From contig JAZPZY010000029.1 of assembly GCA_045544955.1 (NCBI GenBank), positions 56,892 through 120,891 of the forward strand: a DNA stretch of 64,000 bases, read 5' to 3'. A program made the position numbers and the translations under genes. The notes under the pieces were generated by a model. The model was given only the letters and a program-made list of their open reading frames with translations. It had not been told where the DNA came from and did no database searches. The DNA comes from SIG701 sp045544955 (GTDB taxonomy: Bacteria > Bacillota > Clostridia > Oscillospirales > CAG-272). Positions 1 to 8,200 of the stretch are shown here, piece after piece (position 1 is the stretch's first letter; every line of letters begins with the position of its first letter).

Positions 1-828
1 GGTTTGCAGTTTTGCGAGTGCAAAGCAGGGCGTGTCTTTATAACTAACGAGGGAAGTGCAGAAGCCGTTCTGCTGTTTTGGCTCAATGAAATACGCTTTC
101 CGTGCCGTGTCCTCGCTTACACCCTCATAAATATAGCAGTCCAGCATGGCGTCCTCGCCCACACCGTAGTGGATCTGCATGGGCGTCAGTGCCTCCCCGG
201 CCAGGGTGATCTTTTCCATACGCATGGTGTAGTCGGTGGGCTCCTGAATCTCCAAAAGGAAGCAGCCGGCACCGATGGCGTGGGGCGTTCCCGCCCGGAC
301 GAGCACGGTGTCTCCCGGCTTTACGGGAAAGCGGTGCAGGGCAGACAGCATACCCTCTACGTCCTGCGTTTCAAAGAGTGCCTTCCATTTCTCCCTTGTG
401 ATGCCCTCTTTGAAGCCAATGTAAATGGATGCACCGTCCTCTACGGCAAGAATATGCCAGCACTCCGTCTTGCCGTAATTCGTGCCGAAATGCTTTCTTG
501 AAAAATCGGGCGTGGGATGTACCTGTATGCCGAGACGCTCCGCCGCGTTCAGATATTTCACCAAAACACCGCTGTCCTCTCTGCCGGGGCCCAGATCGTC
601 AGGCGTTATCACCTCGGTGATGGGCAGAGCTTCCCCATCCACCATTACCCGGGAGATACCCTCTCCCGGTCGGTAGACCCGGTTTTTCGCCTCCACGAAG
701 GAGGAGATCCAGTCCTCCGGCAAAAAGGAGTCGGCAGGATTCGGATTGCCCACGAACTGATCCAGCAGGCGTCCGCCTCGATAGGTGCGGTATACCCGGT
801 TTTCCGTTTGCAAAAGCGGTTTTTTCAT
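1..828 (-). CDS. manA: Mannose-6-phosphate isomerase, class I (partial, C-terminus off the left edge)
   Basis: Reads leftward from an ATG at 828 and runs off the window, giving 276 residues (about the usual 300-320 minus the tail). The family interconverts mannose 6-phosphate and fructose 6-phosphate in the cytoplasm and needs zinc. Seen directly: the cupin zinc-site motifs IQVHP and KTECWHIL (Gln, His and Glu ligands) and GTPHAIGAG. It lies only 2 bp after the stop of the GH42-like gene, so the two are probably co-transcribed. The pairing suggests mannose or mannoside processing, but that link is inference. Not visible: the C-terminal end. Confidence 0.93.
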   Translation of the reverse strand, partial: MKKPLLQTENRVYRTYRGGRLLDQFVGNPNPADSFLPEDWISSFVEAKNRVYRPGEGISRVMVDGEALPITEVITPDDLGPGREDSGVLVKYLNAAERLGIQVHPTPDFSRKHFGTNYGKTECWHILAVEDGASIYIGFKEGITREKWKALFETQDVEGMLSALHRFPVKPGDTVLVRAGTPHAIGAGCFLLEIQEPTDYTMRMEKITLAGEALTPMQIHYGVGEDAMLDCYIYEGVSEDTARKAYFIEPKQQNGFCTSLVSYKDTPCFALAKLQT

Positions 829-830
829 GT

Positions 831-2798
831 TTATTTCTCTCTTTTCAGAATAATTACGTCATTGGCAGGCACGGTGACTGTCTCGGCAAAGCCGTATCCT
901 TCCACCTTTGAGCAAACGTCGGTTTCGGTGTAGTTGAATACGAAGGCAAAAACGGCGTCCTCGTTTTCGGAAACACGTACGTGAAGCGGAGCGTCGACGG
1001 TAATATCCCGCAGACAGAACCGATCCGCCAGCGAAGCGGCAAACGGCGTGCCCGTGCCGGCACCCTTGTTTTCTCCGTACCATACGTAGGTTGCCGCCGT
1101 GATGACGACGCCGTCACCCAGACGCTTTTCGATCACGGCAGGATAGCCGTCGGCAAAGGTGCCCACAGCCTCCCCGTCCGTCACGTGAAGAAGATCCCGT
1201 CCGTAATAGCCGGCGTATGCTTTTTCGCCGCAGACGAAATCCAGCCCCTCGTAATCGCAGTCCACGTATTCGCATCCCATGGCCGCATTGAAATCTCCGC
1301 CTGGCATGGCAGAGTGCATCATGGAGAACTCGTCCGTGATACCGATCTTGCCGTCGCAGACGATCACGCCGCCCTCTTTTACGAATTCGGTAAGGGCACG
1401 GGCGGTGGCGGCACTTATCACCACGGTGTTGGAGAGGATCAGCATTTTATACTCCTTGATGCGGTCGATCTTTACGATATCGCATCGCACGCCGGCACGC
1501 CACATGGCCTCGTACGCACCGCACAAAGAGGAGAGATAGATGTTCTGATCTACGTCCTCGTAGCATTTCGTGTAGCATATCTGGAAATCGTGGCTGGTTT
1601 CGTCAAACAGGATGCCCACCTTCGCCCGGACCGGCGTCAGCGTGCCCGTCTCCCGGAGTACTTCTGCAAATTCCTTGGCAAACACAAGCCGGGGCGTGCT
1701 CCGGTTTTTGTAGTCCACAAGTCCCCGACCCGCCGTTTGCAGTCCCTTGTCAAAGGGACGCCATTTCCAGTATATCAGACCCTTGGCACCCGCCGCCAGT
1801 GCCTCCGTGCACCACTGCTTCAATTCGTAGGGACGGACGCAGGTGGTGGGATTGAACAGTGCCTTTACGTGGGTCTGCATCTCAGAGACGAAAAATCCGT
1901 CTCCCGCCGAGGCGGCGTAGAACGCGTCAAAGGTGTTCCAACGGGTGTGAGGCGCGGAGCAGTACGTCTCCTGCTTCGGGTAAAAGGAAACGCCGATCTC
2001 GTCTGTGGTATCCTTCAGTACATAATCGTCCTGGGGACGCTCATACACCCAACTGCCGTTTGTGATCATGGAGCCGATGTTGTCGGCGATCAGCGGATGT
2101 GCCGTATCCACTTCCCGGATCGCGTCGCACCAGTTTTTCAGGTAGATCCCCAAAGCCTTCTTGCGGAAGGAGGCAAGATCCGCCGCCGGCATAACGCTCA
2201 TCCACATCCAGGGGGCGTAGGATACCTGGGAAAACTCGGTATAGGTACGCTCCCATACGTCGTTCAGTCTTTCAATCGTGCCGTATTTCTGACGAAGAAA
2301 GGTGCGGAACGCCTCCATGGTGTACGCATCGTAAGAGAAGAACATGGTCTCGTTGAATACGTCGTACCCCGCAAGGGAGGCATATCCCCGATAGGCCAGC
2401 GCCGCTTTTTTGTAGTGGGCGCAGATCAGCTCGTTTACCTCGGGATGAAAGTAGTTCAGATACCCAAAGCTTGCGGGCGTGAGCTTTTTGTGGCCGTTCT
2501 CATCCACGGCGTAGTATTCGTCCTTCATCTGAAAATCGGGAATGTATTCCATCATAGGAAGCTGGCCTGCCAGCTCCATGATCACGCCGATCCCTACCTT
2601 TTCAGCGATCTCCAGTACGGTTTTTCCGGTGTTGAAAGGGTATCCCTCCTTCTTTTCTTCCCACCAGAAGGCGGCAGGCCATATCACCACTGTATCCATC
2701 CCTGCCTCTTTCATCTGGCAAAAATTCTGCTCGATCACCTCGGGCGTGTCCTCCCGGGTCAGCTTCAGAACCGAGCCGTATGCAAATTTCCGTTTCAT
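831..2798 (-). CDS. GH42-like beta-galactosidase family glycoside hydrolase
   Basis: About 655 residues, no signal peptide, so cytoplasmic. N-terminal TIM barrel with DVFNE (Asn149-Glu150, acid/base candidate) and FVSEMQ (Glu306, nucleophile candidate), followed near residues 430-480 by a Rossmann-like region (ILSNTVVIS...EGGVIVCDG) as in GH42 domain B. GH42 enzymes release terminal beta-linked sugars, usually galactose; the real substrate here is not certain. Start: an ATG ten codons upstream (2828) overlaps a -10-like TATAAT on the same strand, whereas the ATG at 2798 has GGGGAG about 8 bp before it, so I chose 2798. Divergent from the AraC gene at 2930 and followed at once by manA, so probably induced by that regulator. 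Confidence 0.85.
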   Translation of the reverse strand: MKRKFAYGSVLKLTREDTPEVIEQNFCQMKEAGMDTVVIWPAAFWWEEKKEGYPFNTGKTVLEIAEKVGIGVIMELAGQLPMMEYIPDFQMKDEYYAVDENGHKKLTPASFGYLNYFHPEVNELICAHYKKAALAYRGYASLAGYDVFNETMFFSYDAYTMEAFRTFLRQKYGTIERLNDVWERTYTEFSQVSYAPWMWMSVMPAADLASFRKKALGIYLKNWCDAIREVDTAHPLIADNIGSMITNGSWVYERPQDDYVLKDTTDEIGVSFYPKQETYCSAPHTRWNTFDAFYAASAGDGFFVSEMQTHVKALFNPTTCVRPYELKQWCTEALAAGAKGLIYWKWRPFDKGLQTAGRGLVDYKNRSTPRLVFAKEFAEVLRETGTLTPVRAKVGILFDETSHDFQICYTKCYEDVDQNIYLSSLCGAYEAMWRAGVRCDIVKIDRIKEYKMLILSNTVVISAATARALTEFVKEGGVIVCDGKIGITDEFSMMHSAMPGGDFNAAMGCEYVDCDYEGLDFVCGEKAYAGYYGRDLLHVTDGEAVGTFADGYPAVIEKRLGDGVVITAATYVWYGENKGAGTGTPFAASLADRFCLRDITVDAPLHVRVSENEDAVFAFVFNYTETDVCSKVEGYGFAETVTVPANDVIILKREK

Positions 2799-2826
2799 TC
2801 CGATTTCTCCCCTCGCATTTTTCTTC

Positions 2827-2832
2827 ATTATA
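2827..2832 (-). promoter_or_regulatory. Candidate -10 box for the GH42-like gene
   Basis: Minus-strand TATAAT, with no good -35 at 17 bp, as is common for activator-dependent promoters. About 30-50 bp upstream (2865-2880) is an AT-rich semi-palindrome with TGCA arms that could be a site for the divergent AraC protein. The -10 match is seen; its activity is inferred. Confidence 0.45.
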
Positions 2833-2929
2833 ACACTTTTTTGTGTGCATTTCTTGCTGTTCGTTGCAAAATATATTGCATTTTTTGCGATTTTCTGTTA
2901 CCATATAAAAAACGGGCAGGAGGAGAACG

Positions 2930-3757
2930 ATGAGCGGTACGATCTATAAATTTGAGAGGGAAATGCTGAAGGGGGAAGACATCCACATCCGGAAAAAGAG
3001 CGATAACGCTTATTACAAAAAGCATTGGCACAACTATTTTGAGATTATCTATTACAAGAACTGTGCAGGCTATTGCTCTTTGAACGGGATGGAATACCCG
3101 CTGCGGGGGAACTGCCTCTTTTTTCTCACGCCCAGTGACTTTCACCAAATCGTAACAGAGGAGGTACCGGATTCTTACGCACTGATCATTTCCTTCAGCG
3201 AGCAGATCGCAGATAAAAAAATACTGGAAAAGCTCACCGGAGAGGCCATCGTGCTGTACGATCTTCCGCCGCTTCTCGCCGGGCAGATCGAAGAGCTGTA
3301 CACGGTATTCAGCGGAAAATCCGCCTTTCGGGAGAGATACCTCCATCACCTGCTCAACTGCATCCTGATCTGTATTCTGGAACAGGGACAGCGTGTGTTG
3401 CCGGCGGCAAAGGATATCCATCCTATCGTCAGAGAAAGCATCGCGTATATGCTGGCTAATCCATCCGCACCTATCACGCTTCATACCTTTGCCGAAAAAT
3501 TCTGCATTACGGAAGCTTATTTCTCCCATCTGTTTCATGAGAACGCCGGCGTTTCCTTCAAGCAGTATCTGACCTCCTTGCGGATGGAGTGTGCCAAACG
3601 AATGCTGTCTGAAGGGGAGTTTTCCGTGATCGACGTGGGATTTGAGTGCGGCTTTGTCAGCCCGTCCCAGTTTTCCCGCAGCTTCAAAAAGCACACAGGC
3701 ATGACGCCTTCGGAATACCGTGCGAAGAAGAACTCGGCGGCTGGAATGACGGGGTAA
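2930..3757 (+). CDS. AraC family transcriptional regulator
   Basis: 275 residues. The N-terminal half looks like a cupin sugar-sensing domain (HWHNYFEIIYY, with the HxH pattern typical of AraC sensors). The C-terminal 100 residues hold the two helix-turn-helix motifs, with the family signature FVSPSQFSRSFKKHTGMTPSEYR near the end. GGAGG precedes the ATG. Divergent from the GH42-like gene, which it probably activates in response to a saccharide. A second, N-terminally truncated copy lies at 41129-41737, with about nine in ten residues identical over the shared part by my hand alignment. Terminator-like hairpin downstream at 3829-3854. Confidence 0.93.
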   Translation: MSGTIYKFEREMLKGEDIHIRKKSDNAYYKKHWHNYFEIIYYKNCAGYCSLNGMEYPLRGNCLFFLTPSDFHQIVTEEVPDSYALIISFSEQIADKKILEKLTGEAIVLYDLPPLLAGQIEELYTVFSGKSAFRERYLHHLLNCILICILEQGQRVLPAAKDIHPIVRESIAYMLANPSAPITLHTFAEKFCITEAYFSHLFHENAGVSFKQYLTSLRMECAKRMLSEGEFSVIDVGFECGFVSPSQFSRSFKKHTGMTPSEYRAKKNSAAGMTG

Positions 3758-3796
3758 GGCGTATCGGTCTATAAGAAATTAACGGTGGATTTTTTT

Positions 3797-3854
3797 GTGC
3801 ACATTTTCATGATAGCACAAAGAAAACGCACCCGAAATCAACTGATTTCGGGTG
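3797..3854 (+). repeat. 57-58 bp dispersed repeat, copy 1, carrying a terminator hairpin
   Basis: Begins GTGCACATTTTCATGAT and ends in the hairpin CACCCGAAATC / GATTTCGGGTG. Nearly identical to 20543-20599. The identical hairpin plus flank at two distant sites shows a repeated unit rather than chance terminator similarity. Confidence 0.8.
3829..3854 (+). terminator. Rho-independent terminator after the AraC gene
   Basis: Perfect 11-bp stem CACCCGAAATC / GATTTCGGGTG with a 4-nt loop, followed by TTTTCT, 72 bp after the stop of the AraC gene. Confidence 0.7.
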
Positions 3855-3881
3855 TTTTCTCCCTTGTCACGCTCGCTGTTT

Positions 3882-3943
3882 CGCCTACCGGCGGAGGTCA
3901 CGCTCCAAGCCCATGACCTCCTCCGTCGGTCATGAAAGGGAAG
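3882..3943. repeat. Dispersed GC-rich repeat, copy 1
   Basis: Runs from CGCCTACCGGCGG through the hairpin CATGACC / GGTCATG (9-nt loop). Closely matched at 5052-5122 and in part at 31100-31135. No convincing gene: reading frames across it are short and rich in Arg/His. Confidence 0.65.
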
Positions 3944-3967
3944 TCCATGCTCACATCGAGAAACGAG

Positions 3968-3993
3968 AAAAGCCACCTAATCGGGTGGCTTTT
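3968..3993. terminator. Bidirectional terminator between AraC gene and GH43 gene
   Basis: Stem AAAAGCCACC / GGTGGCTTTT with a 6-nt loop. A-tract on one side and T-tract on the other allow function on both strands; it lies 44 bp after the stop of the minus-strand GH43 gene. Confidence 0.75.
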
Positions 3994-4036
3994 CGTTTCT
4001 GTGTTGTGCGTCCTTAATAGATGCCTGACGAAATAA

Positions 4037-4912
4037 TCAGGTCATTATCACAGGTTGTAGCTTTCCGTCACAAATAGACAGCTCGTCAATGCACAGTTTG
4101 CGATGGTGAGGGTTGGAATCACCTATAGAGCGGCGGTGATATGCAACATACCATTTACCGTGATAGCAAAATGCGCTGTTGTGTCCAGGACCGTTGGCGA
4201 TTTCACCTGCGCTTAATACATCTGAATAATAGACAAAATTTGTACAGGGGGTGTCCGAGACGGCAGCCTTAACGCAATACGTACCGTTTGTCCATGATCC
4301 TGACGAATACATAAGATGATATTTACCATCAATTTTCATCACGTAAGGAGCTTCGACATACTTAACAGGCGTAAGCTCTCTTGCAATTCCGCCAAAGTTT
4401 GGCTGAGGCATCGGTTCAAAGCCGTCCATCATGTCATTCATTTTGCAAACCATTAAATGTGTCCAACCACCATAATACAAATATACACTTCCGTCATCAT
4501 CTTTGAACAGATGCGCGTCGATTGGCTGTGCATTGTTGTAAATGGAATTCAGTAGAGGTCTGCCATCCTCAAATACATTTTTAAAAGGACCTATCGGTTT
4601 ATCACTCACACCAATATAAAGTCCGCCGATCTCCGCTTCACTGTGAATATCGTTGGCGGCAAATATGATATAATATTTACCGTTTTTATCAATAACAGTA
4701 GGTGCCCACACAGCCTTTGTAACACCTTTGTAAGTGGACATATCGAGAATATCGTAATGTATTTTGAAATTTTTCAAATCATCCGTTGTTACAAGATCAA
4801 GATTTTGTTGGTCCTCATATTTCAGCGAACGCGTAACATACATATAAACGGTGTCGCCATACACCCGCGATTCAGGATCGGCATACCAATTTTCAACAAT
4901 AGGATTTTCCAC
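4037..4912 (-). CDS. Glycoside hydrolase family 43 (arabinanase/xylosidase-like)
   Basis: About 291 residues from a GTG start at 4912, which sits 7 bp after GGAGG; the longer ATG-initiated reading (to 4966) lacks a ribosome site. Five-bladed propeller features of GH43 are visible: WYADPES (general base Asp), QPIDAHLF (pKa-modulating Asp) and KYVEAPYVM (acid Glu). GH43 members cut alpha-L-arabinosyl or beta-D-xylosyl linkages by inversion; no signal peptide is seen, so it likely acts on imported oligosaccharides. The gene is clearly AT-richer than its neighbours and sits alone between repeat blocks, suggesting a separate origin. The exact substrate cannot be read from sequence. Confidence 0.88.
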   Translation of the reverse strand: MENPIVENWYADPESRVYGDTVYMYVTRSLKYEDQQNLDLVTTDDLKNFKIHYDILDMSTYKGVTKAVWAPTVIDKNGKYYIIFAANDIHSEAEIGGLYIGVSDKPIGPFKNVFEDGRPLLNSIYNNAQPIDAHLFKDDDGSVYLYYGGWTHLMVCKMNDMMDGFEPMPQPNFGGIARELTPVKYVEAPYVMKIDGKYHLMYSSGSWTNGTYCVKAAVSDTPCTNFVYYSDVLSAGEIANGPGHNSAFCYHGKWYVAYHRRSIGDSNPHHRKLCIDELSICDGKLQPVIMT

Positions 4913-5051
4913 AATAATACCTCCAAAATCTATTTTTACCAACGCTTTTCTTATAGAAATCATCAAATATACATCCTCATTGTACCACGTTTAAGATTTT
5001 TTGTCAATGAGTTTACTCAATCGTTTCATCTTGGGTTTCAAGTTATTCACC

Positions 5052-5122
5052 CGCCTAACCGCCACCGGCGGCGGTCGCGCTCCAAGCCCACTCCCTCCTC
5101 CGTCGGTCATGGAAGGGAACAG
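5052..5122. repeat. Dispersed GC-rich repeat, copy 2
   Basis: Matches 3882-3943 and then continues into the block shared with 31110-31217 (CTCCTCCGTCGGTCATGGAA and on). Contains CGAAAGAAA / TTTCTTTCG arms further right (about 5141-5182), a hairpin that could end transcription. Confidence 0.65.
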
Positions 5123-5184
5123 TTCTCATCTCACAGGCGAAACGAAAGAAAACAGCCACCCTACGATGACTGCTTTCTTTCGTT

Positions 5185-5234
5185 TGGTTGCGAGGATGGG
5201 ATTTGAACCTCATGACCTCCGGGTTATGAGGGGA
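5185..5234 (-). other. tRNA-like fragment (3' part, Met-type anticodon loop)
   Basis: Read on the minus strand it holds CTCATAA (a CAT anticodon loop), CCCGGAGGTC, TTCAAAT, CCCATCC and an end in CGCAACCA, in tRNA order. The 5' half of the molecule and the pairing strand of the T stem are missing, and the segment instead folds as CCTCAT-GACC / GGGTT-ATGAGG. It is therefore a degenerate tRNA remnant within a dispersed repeat, not a working tRNA. Confidence 0.5.
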
Positions 5235-5289
5235 CACGCTTTATAGGCTGAGAATCAACCGTTGATTTGCGATATGTTTTACGCCATAC

Positions 5290-8200
5290 TTACGGAAAAT
5301 CGATGGTGATCTTTGCAGTATAGGTATTGCTCGTACCGCAGTTTGAGGCAAATACCACGTATTTATCCGGCAGTTCGGTGACGTTGTTTACCGTGAAGGT
5401 CATGGTTTTGATGGCGGCGGCATGACCGTTGTCCGCATACTGATGGCTCCACAGGGTATAGTCGTTGCCCGTTTTGCCCCACTGTCTGTCCGTCTTGATC
5501 TCTACGATCTTACCCTCGCCGTCGACCACCATAAAGTCGAACAGCCAGGAGTTCAGATTGAAGTTCACGTCCACGCGGAGTTTTTTCGCCTCTGCGTCAA
5601 AAGCGTATTCCACCTCGGCGGTCTTGCCGAAGGTTTTATAGTTGCCGGCCTTGTCCGAATTTGCCACGGTCAGTGCTTTTTCCCAATCTCCGTCGCTTAC
5701 GGGCAGGGCCAGAACCTCCGCACGCACGTCTACGGTAACGGCGGCTTTTTCTTCCGCCACGGCCGGCGCTTCCTCCTTCGGCTTCTCGGCGAAGGGATCG
5801 ATCACAGTGGGACCTACCTCGGAGATCATGGAAACGTTATCCACGTACACGGCGTTATGGCCGGAGGCGATATCCATCATGACGTTGCGGATCTCAAGCT
5901 GACTGAGGCCTTCCTTGGTGGGCTCAGCCACGATGTCCTCTGCCTTCAGGATCTCCTTACCGTCGATCTTGAAGACTGCGGCACCCTTACCGTCAAAGTC
6001 GACGGTCCAGGTATGGAACTTGTCATCTGCGGGAAGCTGGATCTTCTGCACGATATCGTCGCCGGCGCGGCTCTTCTGGGACAAGTGAATGACGGCGTTA
6101 TTGCCGGCGGCATCCTTTTCCATGCCGTTCAGCACGAAATACAGAAGCGGAGCGCCCGGTGTGACGATCTCAAAGACCAGACCTCGCCAGGTAGGCAGCT
6201 TTGCGGGTATCATGAGCGATTCGATCTTCAAATCCATCGAAAGCGTATAGGAGGTACCCACGCCGTTTGTGGGAATCAAAAGGCTGGCGTACCGCTGGGC
6301 ATTTTTGGCCTCGCCGCCGATATAGAGCTGTCCCTCAGGCACAGCCGCATCCATGGCGTGATCGGCAATGTAATATTCCGGGTATTTGTTTTCGCCCCGC
6401 TTTACGATGGGGCTGGCGAGAGAATCGCAGTCGTACTGGAAGATCACGCGCTTTCCGCCCGGATCCGTAACCTTGGCGGGCTGAGGCTGCACAAGGGACG
6501 TGGGATAGATAAAGTTATACCACTTCATCATGCGGGTGGCGTTCTGCACGTTTTTGAACATGGCATCGGTGCCCGACCAGTTGAAGGTGAACACGCCGTC
6601 CGCACCGGCCGCATAGAAGTCGTAGATGCGGAGCATGATGTCCATTGCGTCCACGGACTCACCGCCCCGGACGCTTCCGCCGGCGGCAAGGAGATCCTCC
6701 TCTGCCTTGGTCAGATCGTGGCCGGAGAGCGTAGCGTTTACGCCCAGGTAGAATTCCACCTCGGGATGCTCGTCAAAGTAGGCGATATACTCATCGAAAT
6801 CGAAGAAAGTCTCATGTCCCTGGGCGGAGATGTATACACGGTCAACCCAGCCGTTTTCCACCCAATCCTTATAGTTAAGGCCCCAGCCCAGCGCCAGCTC
6901 CTGCACGGGATCAAGAACACGCACGGTGAGCTTCTTGCCCTTCGGCAGATCGTCATGCACGCTCTTCACGAACTCGTTCATGATTTTGGTACGTTCTGCC
7001 ACGTCCTTCACCTCGTCGCCGAAGATCCAGTAGTAGCGGCCGAAATCCATGAGGATACCGGTCACGTTTTCCGGCTGTGCCATTTCCACCAGAATATCGT
7101 GCAGATACGCACGGTATCCTTCGTGATAATAGCTGAGCTGTCCGCCGCCCTCTCTCACCCATTCGGGATGGAGGTGATAGAGAGAGCCGGTCATGAAGGC
7201 GTAGTCTGTGCCCATGAAGTGGGACATACGGAGAGATACGTAGAACTGGCCGTCCTCGATCTGCTCCGCCATCATATCGGAGAGAACCTTATGGGGATAG
7301 CCGATCTCGTTCAGTGCACGCATATTGGCGTAGGCATTCTTATCGAGATTACGCATGATCTCGTCGAACTCCAGATGCTCACCCTCGGTATTCACGTGGT
7401 CAAGGAAATCCTTGGGCCACTTTCCCTCGGGGATATTCAGCTCCTTCAGGCGAGCTTCCACGTGCTTCCACCACGCTTCACTGTTATAGTTCAGTATGGA
7501 GGTGGAGAAGGTGCACCAGATAAACTGACGCTGGTCGATGTAGGAGTACGGCTGGCTGAAATCCTCGCTGTACAGCGACTCGTAGTTGCCGTTTCTGGTA
7601 TTGCAGAGGGTGGAATAGCCGTCGTTGTCGGTGATGAAGGTATGGCTGTCGTCCTCTTTTACGGCGATCTCATACAGCTCGTCGGTGAGGGATACGAATT
7701 TCAGATACGCGATCTGTGCTGTCTTAAGCGGTATGTTTTCAAGGGTGATGCCCGCGCCGTCCGCATCCAGCACGGTGATAAACGCTTCCACGATATTGGT
7801 GCTTGCCTTGGCGGTGCCCAGGTCTGCCTCAGTACCGTTCAGGGTAATGCCCCGGGAGCCTTCCATATAGCCGGCGTACACGGCGTATTTACCGGTAAGC
7901 GTCACGGGAACGGTAAGTTCCTCCACCGTCTCCGAGGGCTGAATGCAAAGAGCAGCACCCTTACTGCTTCCGGTCTCATACTGTACGGTGTACCACTCCG
8001 AGCCATCGGCGATCTTCACCTTTTCAAGATCGTTGAACAGATACGCAACCCCTGCGTCCTCCGCCTTGATCTCCTCATCGGCGGAGACGTTCTTTACGTC
8101 CTTATACAGCCAGTAATCGAAAGTGTACGGCAGTGCATCGGCGTAATTCACTTCCACCGTGCAGAGGCCGGTGAAAGGAATATCCGTAAGCGTAACAGGG

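Noticed and set aside
981..2933. 650-residue plus-strand reading frame
   Set aside because: It is the antisense shadow of the GH42-like gene; no ribosome site, no recognisable domains, His/Arg/Val-rich composition.
5185..5234. A functional tRNA-Met gene
   Set aside because: Only the anticodon loop to 3' end order is visible; the D arm, acceptor 5' strand and T-stem pairing are missing, and copies at 20748 and 42221 are even less complete.
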